Notes: generated by a model not told the origin, from the letters alone. Counted from the stretch's first letter, positions 16,783 through 26,892 are shown. The stretch: 64,000 bases of DNA from Falsochrobactrum shanghaiense (GCF_003149535.1 NZ_QGDB01000003.1:1-64000), one strand, 5' to 3'. Made by a program: numbers and translations.

Positions 16783-18411
16783 TTAGCTGTTCCAGTTGGG
16801 GGTGCGGAAATCCATGGCGAAGGCAGGCGCGGCCTTCCACTTGAGTTCCTTCTTCATGCCGGTGAAGACGGCATTCTGGTGCAGGATATTGTAAACGGGG
16901 TCTTCACGCTCGCAGATTTCCAGCATGCGCTTGAATGCCTTCTTGCGCTCTGCCGGATCAGTCGAGGTTTCCATGACAACGGACAGCTTGTTGACCTCGT
17001 CGTTCGACCAGTCCTTTTTCTGCTGTACTTCACCATTGGGGCCGAACTGAACGACCATCGGGGTGATAGGATCGTTGATGTTATTGGATGCCGACCAGTC
17101 GCGCACGCCCTTGGTGCCTGCGGGATCGTGAATCTGCGCCCAGTTTTCCTTCATCTCGATCTCGACGTTGAGGCCGACCTGCTTCCACATCTCGACCAGA
17201 ACCTGAGCCGTGGTGGTCTGGTTTGTGTAGTAGTTGTTCAGCAGACGATAAGGGATGGCATCACCCTTATAATTTGCCTGCTTGAGCAGCTCGCGAGCAA
17301 GCTCCGGGTCGAACTGCGGCGGGGCCCAGTCATCAACAAACATGCCCGAAGCGGCATAGCTGTCGAACTGAAGCCCTGCCGGAATCTCCGTCTGCCCGGC
17401 CCAGAGCGCATCGACGATTGCCTTCCGGTCAATCGAATGCGTCATTGCGCGCCGCACCAGCGGATTGCTCAGGATTTCGTTTTCTGTGTTGAAAACGGTG
17501 ATGCGGTGGTTCCAGATGGTCGAGCTCTGAACTTCAAGGCCCGGATTGCTGGTTACGGTGCCGATTTGATCCGGCGGCAGGTCGCAGGCAAAATCATACT
17601 GGCCGGAAATCAGGCCGTTGACGCGGCTTGCAACTTCCGGAACCTCGACAAAGCGAATCTGCTGAAGGGGCGGACGTCCGGCCCAGTAGTCGTCATGGGC
17701 TTCGAGCACCAGTTCGACGTCGGGCTTGTATTCGACAACCTTGTAAGGGCCGGTCGTAACAGGCTTGCGCGCCCATTCCGTATAGGACTTGGCTTCGTCC
17801 CATGCGCGCTTGTTGGCGATCTGCGAACCAAATGCATAAAGACGGCCTTCGAGGGTGACGTCCGGCGTGGCGTTGTGGAAGCGCACCGTATATTTGTCGA
17901 CGGCTTCGACGCCGCGCAGGGCAGGCCAAAGGCGACGGGCGATGCCCGGAACCGATGCCGGCAGTTCCTTTTCCGTCTGAGGCTTGAAATTTTCCGCATA
18001 AAGCGTCTTGCCGCCCGCTGGTTCGGTTCCGGCGAACAGGCGCTCGTCGGAGAAGGAGAAGACAACGTCGTCGGCTGTCACTTCATCGCCATTGTGGAAC
18101 TTGACGCCCTGACGCAGCGTGAGCTCGATCGTTTTGTCGTCGAGGCGTTTCCACTCGGTAGCAAGACCGGGAACCGGGCCCTGATTGCCCATCCAGTCAC
18201 GCAAAATCAGGCCTTCCCAGAGATTGGGGAAGAAGACGCGCTCACCCACGTTGGACTGTTCATTCCAGATGTCGAGCGTATTGTTGTTCGTGATCTTCTG
18301 AACAGCGATCGTGATGGAAGGGCGCTGATTGGCGCGAACAATTCCCGGCATGAACAAGGTGCCGGCTGTGGCGCCCATCAGGCCAAGTGCGTGGCGACGG
18401 TTTATAAGCAT
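16783..18411 (-). CDS. periplasmic solute-binding protein, SBP_bac_5 family, likely Tat-exported
   Basis: The 542-residue protein has an export signal with twin arginines (NRRHALGLMGATAG) and a processing site after IVRA, so Tat export is likely. The rest is an SBP_bac_5 domain: LRQGVKFHNGDEVTADDV and the TGPYKVVEYKPD stretch are characteristic of peptide, nickel and glycoside/opine binding proteins. It is the promoter-proximal gene of the operon with two ATPases, two permeases, a phosphodiesterase and a sugar isomerase. AccA of Agrobacterium, which binds agrocinopine, belongs to the same family; the ligand here is inferred from the operon only. Confidence 0.9.
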   Translation of the reverse strand: MLINRRHALGLMGATAGTLFMPGIVRANQRPSITIAVQKITNNNTLDIWNEQSNVGERVFFPNLWEGLILRDWMGNQGPVPGLATEWKRLDDKTIELTLRQGVKFHNGDEVTADDVVFSFSDERLFAGTEPAGGKTLYAENFKPQTEKELPASVPGIARRLWPALRGVEAVDKYTVRFHNATPDVTLEGRLYAFGSQIANKRAWDEAKSYTEWARKPVTTGPYKVVEYKPDVELVLEAHDDYWAGRPPLQQIRFVEVPEVASRVNGLISGQYDFACDLPPDQIGTVTSNPGLEVQSSTIWNHRITVFNTENEILSNPLVRRAMTHSIDRKAIVDALWAGQTEIPAGLQFDSYAASGMFVDDWAPPQFDPELARELLKQANYKGDAIPYRLLNNYYTNQTTTAQVLVEMWKQVGLNVEIEMKENWAQIHDPAGTKGVRDWSASNNINDPITPMVVQFGPNGEVQQKKDWSNDEVNKLSVVMETSTDPAERKKAFKRMLEICEREDPVYNILHQNAVFTGMKKELKWKAAPAFAMDFRTPNWNS

Positions 18412-18673
18412 ATCCTACCCCGAAAATAGCGGCACCAAAATGCTGGTGACCGATTTGAGACTGATCGGGGAGTAAACTTGTAATGTAACAGTATCTTCAC
18501 CGTTTATTGAAAATTTTATAACGGCTTTGTGGATAGGTATCGCGGTATCTTGTGCTGGATATTCCGCGATTGAACCGTTTCCCGCTGGTTTCGACGGCTG
18601 ACAAACAAACAAGACGCGCTCGATGTTAATGAGTGCGAATTATCGAAGTAAGTATTTGCGGTAAAAGAGAAAA

Positions 18674-18749
<76 letters not shown>

Positions 18750-19343
18750 ACTCGCTCGGCCGGGGCAGCGTCCCCGGTGAGGTGAGCGGTTCTATAACGG
18801 CCTCTTTGCAACCTGTCCAGCCTGTAATCGCAAAAAATACAAAAAAGTGCATCGGCCTTTATTATTAGCTGGATAAATGCTGCCTTGGGACCGGAATGCA
18901 GGCAGGATGTTGGTGTATTGCACCGCTTTTTGGATCGACCTGCGGTGTGCTGCACCGCTTTTGGGACCGAATAGTGAATCAATTTTCGTGGTGGCGTTGT
19001 ATTCAGCCACCTCAAATTCCATATGTTCAGCGTTCGATTTCTTTATGCACAGGGCGCAGCAACCGCCAGGCAGCCTTTTGCTTCGATCAAGGCTCTGCGA
19101 ATTGGTGGCTCTGGGTGCTTTAAATGTCACGGCTCTGTCATCAATTATTGATGCTTGTTTGTGATGATCGGGCATATAAATGACGTGATCGGCAATTATA
19201 GCATTTGCCAATCAAGAATATGGTGTAAGTGCTTAGCACATGCAGACGGGGGTTCATGCACCGGGTTATCCTCGTTTCCCAAAATATGAAGCGAGACCGG
19301 GCGGGTAACTTCAGAGTCCGGTTCGCGGCAGTTTGAGGACGGA
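18750..19343. other. intergenic region between tRNA-Lys and dedA
   Basis: No reading frame here has a recognisable domain; overlapping frames on both strands (for example 18792-19211 minus) look random. Two imperfect copies of TGCACCGCTTTTxGGAxCGA occur about 37 bp apart near 18918 and 18951, with a weaker third near 18890. No direct repeat of the tRNA 3' end was seen. Confidence 0.4.
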
Positions 19344-20006
19344 ATGGAAAGCATAATTAGCGATCTTGGACAGTTCATCTCCGATCATCGGACATGGGCC
19401 GGTCCTATCGTCGGTGTGATCGCCTTTGGCGAATCTCTCGCTATCATTGGAATGTTCATTCCCGCAACGCCCATCATGATCGCCATCGGAGGACTGGTGG
19501 GCGCAGGCATTGTCGAGCCGGTTCCGGTCATAATCGGCGCGATCATCGGTGCCGTGATCGGCGATATTATTTCCTATTTTCTCGGCTGGTGGCTTGGCCG
19601 CAACATTATCCACAAATGGCCGCTCAACAAGCATCGAAGCGGTGTGGCGCGCGCGCGGCTGCTGTTTCGGCGTTACGGCTTCATGGCCGTTTTCCTGGGG
19701 CGCTTTTTCGGACCTGTGCGCTGCACGGTCCCGATGGTGGCGGGCATGATGTCGATGGACCAGACGCGATTCCAGACAGCGAATGTGCTTTCGGCAATGG
19801 TCTGGGCACCGGTGATGTTCCTGCCGGGCTGGCTTGCGGGCCGTGGCGCCGGCATTTTTGCCCATATGGATGGCGATCACATGTTCTGGTTTGCCATCGG
19901 TATCACAGTCGCGACCATTATCGTTACGGTGATCGGTGTGCGGTTCTTCAAGGCGCGCCCGCGCCGCGAACGCAAGCGTCGGGTTCATGTTTCTCCGGCT
20001 GAATAG
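19344..20006 (+). CDS. DedA-family inner membrane protein
   Basis: The 220-residue protein has the DedA/SNARE-associated fold: a membrane re-entrant segment with GESLAIIGMFIPATP, the GAxxGDxxSYxxGxxxG-type run IIGAVIGDIISYFLGWWLG, and FLGRFFGPVRCTVPMVAG, the conserved F-x-x-R-x-x-x-x-x-R block. DedA proteins recycle or flip lipid carriers such as undecaprenyl phosphate and support membrane potential. A basic tail ends the protein. Confidence 0.92.
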   Translation: MESIISDLGQFISDHRTWAGPIVGVIAFGESLAIIGMFIPATPIMIAIGGLVGAGIVEPVPVIIGAIIGAVIGDIISYFLGWWLGRNIIHKWPLNKHRSGVARARLLFRRYGFMAVFLGRFFGPVRCTVPMVAGMMSMDQTRFQTANVLSAMVWAPVMFLPGWLAGRGAGIFAHMDGDHMFWFAIGITVATIIVTVIGVRFFKARPRRERKRRVHVSPAE

Positions 20007-20334
20007 ATCAACAGTCTTGCGCAAGCGCCTTGTGTCTGCAAATAATAACGAAGCACCAAGTGTTTGATGGCAATACGGTACGCGATGCGGGAAAATCACC
20101 TCTATCGTGCCAATTTGAAAGGTTGATCGCGCTTTATGCCCGACGACAGTTCTGACGATTCGTCTTCGCGAAGTCCCGCTCCCTTACCGGGAGCCACGGG
20201 ATTAACCGATATTGCATGTTTTCCGCCGGACGTAGTTCCTTTTGGCCGGACCGTATCTTTGCGGCTTCGGAAGAAGTGCCTGCGCGGCGATTTTGCCGTT
20301 TTTATTTCTTCTGATCGATAGGAGCCGACATATC
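20007..20334. other. intergenic region between dedA and terC-type gene
   Basis: No gene is supported. A CTCCC...GGGAG hairpin occurs near 20177-20193. The downstream gene's AGGAG ribosome-binding site lies at about 20320-20325. Confidence 0.35.
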
Positions 20335-21903
20335 ATGGATTGGTCCATGGACTGGATTGCCGACCCCAATGCCTGGATAGGACTGGTGACATTGGTGGTG
20401 CTTGAGATTGTTCTCGGCATCGACAATCTCGTCTTTATCGCGATTTTGGCGGACAAGCTTCCGCCCCAGCAGCGTAATCGCGCCCGCATAGTCGGCTTGA
20501 CGCTGGCGCTCCTGATGCGGCTGGTGCTGCTTGCCTCCATCTCCTGGATCGTGACGCTGCGCGCCCCGCTGATAACTGTATTGGGGCTTTCCTTCTCGGG
20601 ACGCGACATCATCATGTTGCTTGGCGGTCTGTTTCTGCTCGCCAAGGGCACGATGGAGCTGCATGAGCGCCTCGAAGGCGCGCACGATACCAAGGGCGCG
20701 CGTGTTGTGCATGCGGTTTTCTGGCAGGTCATCGTCCAGATCGTGGTTCTGGATGCGGTCTTCTCGCTCGATAGCGTCATTACGGCTGTGGGCATGGTGC
20801 AGCATCTTCCGGTCATGATGATTGCAGTCATCATTGCGGTCGGCGTCATGATGCTCGCGTCCAGGCCGCTGATGGATTTTGTCAACAAGCATCCGACCGT
20901 GGTGATCCTCTGCCTTGGCTTCCTGATGATGATCGGTTTCAGTCTGATCGTAGAGGGCTTCGGGTTCCATATTCCAAAGGGCTATCTCTACGCGGCTATC
21001 GGCTTCTCGGTGCTTATCGAGGCTGCAAATCAGGTGGGAAGGCGCAATCGGGAAAAGCTCGTTACCACCAATGATCTGCGCGAGCGTACGGCAGGAGCGG
21101 TTTTACGCCTGCTGGGCGGCGGACGCAGCGAGGATCCGCTTTCGGATACGGTTGACGTCATTGCCCAGCAGACGGCGGCCAATGACGTGTTTTTACCGGA
21201 AGAAAAGGAAATGATCCGCGGCGTTCTGGATCTCGCAGAGCGTCCTGTTCGCTCGATCATGTCGCCGCGTAATGAAATCGAGTGGCTGGACCTGGATGAA
21301 GACGAAGAGGAAATCCATCAGGCGATTCGAGAATTGTCGCATTCACGCGTGATCGTCGCGCGGCGTCAGGTGGATGAGTTTACCGGCGTGGCCCCGGTCA
21401 AGGATTTGCTGCTTTATATGAGCGACGGCAAGCCCATCGACTGGGAGCGCGTCATCAAACAGCCGCTGGTCGTACACGAGAATGCCAATGTGCTGCGCGT
21501 TATGGAGCAATTGCGTGTGTCTCCCATCCAGCTGGCGGTGGTCGTGGATGAGCATGGTTCCTTTGAAGGTGTCGTAACGCCTACGGATGTGCTTGAAGCC
21601 ATAGCCGGTGAATTCCCCGATGAGGACGAAGAAGCCGCAGTCGCGGAATCAGACGGAGAGGGCGGCTATATCGTCGATGGTTTTGCCGATATTCGTCGAT
21701 TGAGTGGGCTGTTGCGCCGTGATCTGGTGGATGATGGCGACCGCTACACGACGCTTGCGGGCTATATGCTTTGGCATCTGGGCCATTTGCCCGTGGGTGG
21801 CGAAAGTTTTGTTGCGGACGATTTCGAATTCCGAATCGAGACGATGGATGGTCGTCATATCGAGAAAGTGCGGATCAGACCCATATCGGATGATGAGGTG
21901 TAA
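20335..21903 (+). CDS. TerC-family membrane protein fused to CBS pair and CorC/HlyC domain
   Basis: The 522-residue protein (start ATG 20335 with AGGAG 10 bp upstream; the frame is open earlier but hydrophilic) has a TerC domain of about seven membrane helices (1-240) with the conserved [16 protein letters not shown] and [12 protein letters not shown] acidic motifs. A CBS-domain pair follows (about 300-425: [35 protein letters not shown]), then a CorC/HlyC transporter-associated domain (about 440-520). This is the YoaE/YegH architecture. TerC-type proteins handle Mn or other metal ions in several bacteria; metal export is the likely role here. Confidence 0.9.
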   Translation: MDWSMDWIADPNAWIGLVTLVVLEIVLGIDNLVFIAILADKLPPQQRNRARIVGLTLALLMRLVLLASISWIVTLRAPLITVLGLSFSGRDIIMLLGGLFLLAKGTMELHERLEGAHDTKGARVVHAVFWQVIVQIVVLDAVFSLDSVITAVGMVQHLPVMMIAVIIAVGVMMLASRPLMDFVNKHPTVVILCLGFLMMIGFSLIVEGFGFHIPKGYLYAAIGFSVLIEAANQVGRRNREKLVTTNDLRERTAGAVLRLLGGGRSEDPLSDTVDVIAQQTAANDVFLPEEKEMIRGVLDLAERPVRSIMSPRNEIEWLDLDEDEEEIHQAIRELSHSRVIVARRQVDEFTGVAPVKDLLLYMSDGKPIDWERVIKQPLVVHENANVLRVMEQLRVSPIQLAVVVDEHGSFEGVVTPTDVLEAIAGEFPDEDEEAAVAESDGEGGYIVDGFADIRRLSGLLRRDLVDDGDRYTTLAGYMLWHLGHLPVGGESFVADDFEFRIETMDGRHIEKVRIRPISDDEV

Positions 21904-21921
21904 ATTAGCGGCATGAGCCGA

Positions 21922-21945
21922 TGCGTGAGGAAAAATCCTCACGCA
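21922..21945 (+). terminator. rho-independent-like terminator after the TerC-CBS gene
   Basis: TGCGTGAGG and CCTCACGCA form a perfect 9-bp stem with a 6-base loop, 18 bp after the stop codon, followed by a weak T-containing tract (TTAT). Confidence 0.6.
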
Positions 21946-22128
21946 TTATCCGCGCGTCTGGCTGCTCCATCGTCTTGCTGGTGATGTTTTAACAAAATAT
22001 TTCACCCTGCAATCTCCGATAGGTTTAGTCGGATATTGACAAAAGCTGCAAAGCCTTCAAAATTAACCTGTCATTCACCATGTGGTAAAATGCAATGAGG
22101 AATGGCAGGCGCGATCAGGAGGCGGTGC

Positions 22129-22314
22129 ATGCGTAATCTGCGTTTCTATACCCAAGGCATGAAAAAGCTATTGCGCTCCGCAACGGCCTGGCTTGAGCAT
22201 CCCTGGACCGGGATGAAACTGAATGCTGAGGAAATCGCAGAACGGCGCCGCAACAGGCTGGAGCGGGGCGAGCATAATTTTCTCTGGTGCTGGCAGCATC
22301 GTGGTTTCTGGTAA
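22129..22314 (+). CDS. small basic hypothetical protein
   Basis: The 61-residue frame begins at ATG 22129 with an AGGAGG 6 bp upstream, which is stronger than for the alternative start at 22102. The product is basic in the middle (AEERRRNRLERGE-like run) and rich in tryptophan near the end (FLWCWQHRGFW). I do not recognise the family. It stands alone between the TerC-type gene and a convergent membrane-protein gene. Confidence 0.5.
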   Translation: MRNLRFYTQGMKKLLRSATAWLEHPWTGMKLNAEEIAERRRNRLERGEHNFLWCWQHRGFW

Positions 22315-22473
22315 GAGGCCCGGCAGCCTATCTGTTCATAAATAGGGTGTCTCGAAAAGGACCGATTGGTCGCTCGGGATGCTGCTACGCATTTTTGCTG
22401 TAAATATTTCATCTATTTGTTTTTGTCGCATTTTCCGGACACAAAACCGCTACGCACTTTTGTTGGAAATGCT

Positions 22474-23418
22474 TTATTTCCGCTTCTCGTTCCATCGCAG
22501 GACGAATTGCGATCTCTCGAAAACGAGAACCACGATCAGCGAGATTGCGAAGGGTATCAGCAGATAGAGCAGGCGGAAAACGATCAGCGCCGCCAATACG
22601 TCGGCCTGATCCATATCGGGTAATCCGGTGAGGAAAACCAGTTCGAGGACGCCCAGTCCGCCCGGTGCATGCGAGATCAATGCTGCCGAAAACGACACAA
22701 GAAAAATGCCCAGAATAATCAGAAAACCCGGATTTCCGGCTTCTGGAAGTGCAAAATAGATGATGCCGGCTGCTCCGATCAGTTCGAGCGGGGCGACAAT
22801 CAATTGCTGGGAAACGACCGTCAGGCGAGGGTATTCCAGACGGAACCTGCCGATCTGCAAGGGACGCAATTGCAGCCAGCTTCCGAATATATAAAGCAGT
22901 ATGAAGGCCAGCATCACCAGCGCAATGCCGATAGAAATTGCCGGTGTCAGCTCTTCGTTGAAGCGCATGAGGATATGCGGTTCCAAGAGAAGAACGAGGC
23001 TGGATGTGATGATGACGCCGATGACAAAGGTGAAAGAGCAGAAGGCAATGAGGACGGCAATTTCACTGCCGGGCATACCCTGGGATGAATAGGCCCGGTA
23101 TCGCACCACAGCGCCCGAAACGACCGAAGCACCGATATTGTGGGACAGCGCATAGGTGGTGAAGGAGCAGAGCGCGATAAAGAGCCAGGATATTTTGCGG
23201 CGCAGATGAAGCAGTGCAATGCGATCATAGCCTGCGAGCGAACTATAGGCGAGAATTGCGGAAGCGGACGCCAGGAGCCAATGGGAAAATCGGATTGCGT
23301 AAAGACTATCTATGACATCATCTATCGAAATGCTGCGCAATTCGCGATAGAGAAGCCAAGCTGAAATGCCGACAGCGCAAATGCCCACGATCGGCCAGAT
23401 ATAATCCTTGGCTTTCAT
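22474..23418 (-). CDS. lysylphosphatidylglycerol synthase transmembrane-domain protein (YbhN/UPF0104)
   Basis: The 314-residue polytopic membrane protein resembles the flippase half of MprF: about eight helices, with an SGAVVRYRAYSSQGMPGSE segment and SHAPGGLGVLELVFL, the typical P-G-G-x-G-x-x-E motif. It lacks the cytoplasmic aminoacyl-transferase domain, so it is not a full MprF; a lipid-translocation role is inferred from the family. A small upstream frame stops at TAATG overlapping its start. Confidence 0.85.
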   Translation of the reverse strand: MKAKDYIWPIVGICAVGISAWLLYRELRSISIDDVIDSLYAIRFSHWLLASASAILAYSSLAGYDRIALLHLRRKISWLFIALCSFTTYALSHNIGASVVSGAVVRYRAYSSQGMPGSEIAVLIAFCSFTFVIGVIITSSLVLLLEPHILMRFNEELTPAISIGIALVMLAFILLYIFGSWLQLRPLQIGRFRLEYPRLTVVSQQLIVAPLELIGAAGIIYFALPEAGNPGFLIILGIFLVSFSAALISHAPGGLGVLELVFLTGLPDMDQADVLAALIVFRLLYLLIPFAISLIVVLVFERSQFVLRWNEKRK

Positions 23419-23567
23419 TAACGGCTCACCGCACTTTCATTCCGCATATGCTGCGCGCGGGCTTCATCCATAATGGCTCTTTCCGTAGTTTGAACACCTC
23501 GTTGGGAGTGGCGAGCAGCTCCGCGTCCTGATGCCGTCCGGGATTCGTCTTTGTCATATTTTCGCAT
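23418..23567 (-). CDS. possible small ORF translationally coupled to the YbhN-type gene
   Basis: A 49-residue hydrophilic frame rich in R, K, E and A ends with a TAA that shares two bases with the downstream ATG (TAATG). A weak AGG lies 7 bp before its ATG 23567. The product matches nothing I recognise, and it may be only a leader whose translation couples to the next gene. Confidence 0.3.
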   Translation of the reverse strand: MRKYDKDESRTASGRGAARHSQRGVQTTERAIMDEARAQHMRNESAVSR

Positions 23568-23712
23568 CTGTAGCCTGAGCTGCAATAGGCTGGATGACAA
23601 ATTCTTTCAATGCGACACAAATCTTGGGCGAAATTTGGTTTGCGCGAAAAAGAGATGCCGCTTTTGCGGCCTGTTCCGTTTTATCCGGCAGATGGGAATG
23701 GCAATGATGAAA

Positions 23713-23742
23713 AAGCCGGGCAAGTTTTATCTTGCCCGGCTT
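23713..23742 (-). terminator. rho-independent terminator of secDF
   Basis: On the minus strand AAGCCGGGCAAG and CTTGCCCGGCTT form a perfect 12-bp stem with a 6-base loop, 5 bp past the secDF stop, followed by TTT. Confidence 0.85.
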
Positions 23743-23747
23743 GAAGG

Positions 23748-26282
23748 TTACTTCTGGGGAACAGCCGTTTCCTCGGCTTCTTTATGCGCATCTTTGCGAT
23801 GCTGCCACCAATCTCCGAGCAGAAGGAGAATCGGTGCTGCAATGAAGATCGACGAGGAGGTGGCGATCACGATGCCGAACAGCATGGGCACAGCAAAATT
23901 GTGCACGGCGCTGCCGCCCCAGATCGCCATCGGCAGCATACACAGGAAGGTCGTAAGCGATGTGTAGACACAGCGCACGAGCACCTGATTGATACTCATA
24001 TCGATGATTTCCCGCAGCGATTTGGACTTATAAAGCCGCATGTTTTCACGCATGCGGTCATAGACCACAACCTTATCGTTTACCGAGTAGCCGATTGCGG
24101 TCAGAAGGGCTGCGATTGCGGTCAGGTTGAAATCGAGCTGTAACAAGGCAAAGAAACCGACCATCTTCGTCGTGTCGAGGATGAGTGTGACAATCGCACC
24201 CATGGCGAAGAACCACTCGAAGCGCCACCAGAGATAGGCCGTCATGCCCAGTGCGGAAAGCACGACCGCAATAAAGCCGTTGCGGGCCAGTTCTCCGGAA
24301 ACCTTGGGGCCGACAACTTCGGTCCGTTCGATTTTCACGCCCGGATCGACTTCGGTTACGGCGTCGCGCATCTTGGCGACGGCTATGGATTGCGCTTCCT
24401 CGCCGCCCTCCTGCCGCTGGATGCGGATCAGCACCTGACTGGGGCTGCCCGCAGTCTGGAGAGCAACCTCACCCAGTTCGAGCGAACCAAGCTTCTGGCG
24501 CAATTGTGCCAGATCGGCGGGTTGCGACGTGCTGATTTCCGCCTGAATACCGCCCATGAAGTCGATGCCGTAATTCAGGCCGGGCTTGAAGAACAGGAAG
24601 ATCGAGGCGATCGACAGCACGATGGAAACACCGATGCCGAAGAAACGCGCATTCATGAAGCTGATATTCGTCTTTTCCGGCACGAATTTCAGGAATGGCT
24701 CAATATGAAGAACCTTGAGCTTACGCTTGCGAACAAACCATGCCATGGCCATGCGAACGAGCGTCACATCGGTGAACATGGAAATGGCGATGCCGAGCAT
24801 CATGGTGATGGCGAAGCCGCGCACCGGCCCCGTACCGAACATGAACAGCAGCAGGGTCGAGATCATCGATGTCACATTGGCATCGACGATGGTCGCAAAA
24901 GCCGCGTGGAAGCCTTTGTCGAGGGCCGCCATGGCACCCAGCCCCTTGCGGGTCTCTTCCCGTATTCGTTCGTTAATGAGAATATTCGCATCTACCGCGA
25001 TGCCGATGCCCAGAATGATACCTGCGATGCCCGGCAAGGTAAGCGTTGCTCCAATAAGGCTCAGCGCCGCGAAGGTGAGCAAGGTATGGAGCAGCAGGGC
25101 CACGTTGGCGATGGTCCCCCATACGCCGTAAAGAAGCTGGATGAAGACGGCCACCAGAACAAAGCCGATAATGCCGGTAATCAGGCCCATTCGGATCGCA
25201 TCGCCGCCCAGATCGGGGCCAACGGTGCGTTCTTCAATAACCGTCAGTGGAGCGGGCAGGGCGCCAGCGCGCAGGAGGGCGGAAAGGACGACCGTATCCT
25301 GAACCGTGAAGCTGCCGCTGATCTGTCCCGAACCGCCGGTGATCGGCTCGCGGATAACCGGCGCGCTCAGGACCTTGCCGTCAAGCACGATTGCAAAGGG
25401 CCGGTTGACATTTTTGGTCGTAATATCGGCAAACTGGCGTGCACCAAGGCTATCGAAGCGGAATGAAACGATAGGTTCGTTGGTGCGCTGGTCGAAGCCT
25501 GCGCGTGCGTCGGTCAGGCGTTCGCCGGAAAGGGCGACCTGATCCTCGATCGGGTATCTGATATTTGGATCCTTGGCGTCAGGCAGGATGCTCACGCCGG
25601 GAGGCGGCGTGTCATTGAGGCTGGCATCCGCGACCATATGGAAGCTCATTTTCGCGGTGCTGCCAAGAAGCTGGCGAAGTTCCGCCGGGTCCTGAAGGCC
25701 CGGAAGCTGAACCACGATGCGGTCGGCGCCGACACGCTGGATCGATGGTTCGGCGACACCGACCTGGTCAACGCGCTGGCGGATGATTTCAAGGCTTTGC
25801 TGAAGCGCGGAGTCGAGACGATAGGTGAAGCCCGCCTCCGTCAGCGTCAGGCGAACCTGATTGTCATTGCTCGTTACGTCGATGTCGTTGATCGCAGTGC
25901 CGAAGCCGCTGGTGTTGACCTGCGAAATCAGCGTGCGCAGGGCCGTATCGGCTTTTGTGCGCTGATCTGCATCGGGAATTGTAACGATGACGGAATCGCC
26001 CACGGCACGGATCGATTGCGGCTGGATGCGCTCGGCACGCAGCTTGCTGCGCGCATCATCGAGCAGCGCCCGCATACGGTCTTTTTTAAGGCTCGCCGCA
26101 TCCACTTCCAGAACGAGATAGGAGCCGCCGCGCAGATCGAGGCCGAGTGTAACCTGTCGCTTGGGGAGCCTGGATGGAAGCGCATCGAGATGCTTTTGAG
26201 AGATGAAGTTGGGCAAGGCGATGGCGACGCCGATCAGGACGATCAGGCCATATAGCACAGCGACCCATTTTGAAGTACGCAT
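23748..26282 (-). CDS. secDF: SecDF preprotein translocase fusion subunit
   Basis: The 844-residue protein joins SecD and SecF, as in many alphaproteobacteria. The SecD half opens with one membrane helix and GLDLRGGSYLVLEVD, followed by the periplasmic P1 domain and six-helix membrane part with the D-x-N-I-L-I-N-E-R motif. The SecF half begins near residue 535 with NYGIDFMGG and has the second set of helices with YSVNDKVVVYDR. SecDF uses the proton-motive force to pull exported proteins across the inner membrane. It is single-gene with its own terminator. Confidence 0.97.
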   Translation of the reverse strand: MRTSKWVAVLYGLIVLIGVAIALPNFISQKHLDALPSRLPKRQVTLGLDLRGGSYLVLEVDAASLKKDRMRALLDDARSKLRAERIQPQSIRAVGDSVIVTIPDADQRTKADTALRTLISQVNTSGFGTAINDIDVTSNDNQVRLTLTEAGFTYRLDSALQQSLEIIRQRVDQVGVAEPSIQRVGADRIVVQLPGLQDPAELRQLLGSTAKMSFHMVADASLNDTPPPGVSILPDAKDPNIRYPIEDQVALSGERLTDARAGFDQRTNEPIVSFRFDSLGARQFADITTKNVNRPFAIVLDGKVLSAPVIREPITGGSGQISGSFTVQDTVVLSALLRAGALPAPLTVIEERTVGPDLGGDAIRMGLITGIIGFVLVAVFIQLLYGVWGTIANVALLLHTLLTFAALSLIGATLTLPGIAGIILGIGIAVDANILINERIREETRKGLGAMAALDKGFHAAFATIVDANVTSMISTLLLFMFGTGPVRGFAITMMLGIAISMFTDVTLVRMAMAWFVRKRKLKVLHIEPFLKFVPEKTNISFMNARFFGIGVSIVLSIASIFLFFKPGLNYGIDFMGGIQAEISTSQPADLAQLRQKLGSLELGEVALQTAGSPSQVLIRIQRQEGGEEAQSIAVAKMRDAVTEVDPGVKIERTEVVGPKVSGELARNGFIAVVLSALGMTAYLWWRFEWFFAMGAIVTLILDTTKMVGFFALLQLDFNLTAIAALLTAIGYSVNDKVVVYDRMRENMRLYKSKSLREIIDMSINQVLVRCVYTSLTTFLCMLPMAIWGGSAVHNFAVPMLFGIVIATSSSIFIAAPILLLLGDWWQHRKDAHKEAEETAVPQK

Positions 26283-26394
26283 GAATTCAGGTTCCGAAGC
26301 TTGGCGCCTATGAAATCCCTTTTGAATAAAAGGGTTACGGCGCTATTCTTGTAATGTGATTCAGGATTGATCCTGGTCAATCATTTAAAATGGT

Positions 26395-26892
26395 TCATAC
26401 AGAAGCGGGCGGCGCTCGCGGGCTCTTTTTGCTGCTGGCGAAGAGGCGAAAAGCGCGGGGTCGGCTCACAGCTTCGGCAGTTTTGGCCTCATGAAAGCTC
26501 AAGGCCGCAAAGCGGGCAGGAAGGCCATGACTGTTGCCGTCTGGATAGGCCGGCTGTGGCTTTGCCAAAGCCGCTTCCACGAGGATTGCCCGTATTGTCT
26601 GCGAAAGGGATGCGGATTGCTGCCGCGGGGGAATTGCCGAGGCATCTTCAATCTGTTGTGTGGTCTCGTTTGCGGGGCCATTGCGGAAAAACTGCCCGTT
26701 GAGCGCTGCGAAATCGGCGGAGAACAGAACTGCAGCAATCGACAGGACGCACGAAAGAAACAGCATGAAGCCATGCCGTTCGTTGAGGTCGGTGCGCCGA
26801 TCCCTTTTATCGATGCCGTTGGTCAAAACGCCGAGGCTTCCTTCGTCAGTGCGCTGTAATGAGAAATTATAACACCATTTGCGAATCCTCAT
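26395..26892 (-). CDS. hypothetical membrane-anchored protein
   Basis: The 165-residue frame starts at ATG 26892, with GGGAG about 10 bp upstream; GTG 26937 is an alternative. It has one strongly hydrophobic segment near residues 42-66 (MLFLSCVLSIAAVLFSADF) preceded by a basic stretch, and a proline/alanine-rich tail. I recognise no domain. It is divergent from the MscS-type gene. Confidence 0.4.
   Translation of the reverse strand: MRIRKWCYNFSLQRTDEGSLGVLTNGIDKRDRRTDLNERHGFMLFLSCVLSIAAVLFSADFAALNGQFFRNGPANETTQQIEDASAIPPRQQSASLSQTIRAILVEAALAKPQPAYPDGNSHGLPARFAALSFHEAKTAEAVSRPRAFRLFASSKKSPRAPPASV

Noticed and set aside
16879-18429. 516-residue plus-strand frame over the first binding-protein gene
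   Set aside because: It is antisense to a binding protein with a clear signal peptide and SBP_bac_5 motifs.
24390-25466. Long plus-strand frame of 358 residues within secDF
   Set aside because: It is the antisense shadow of a well-conserved gene and its translation is low-complexity with high H, R, D, E content.
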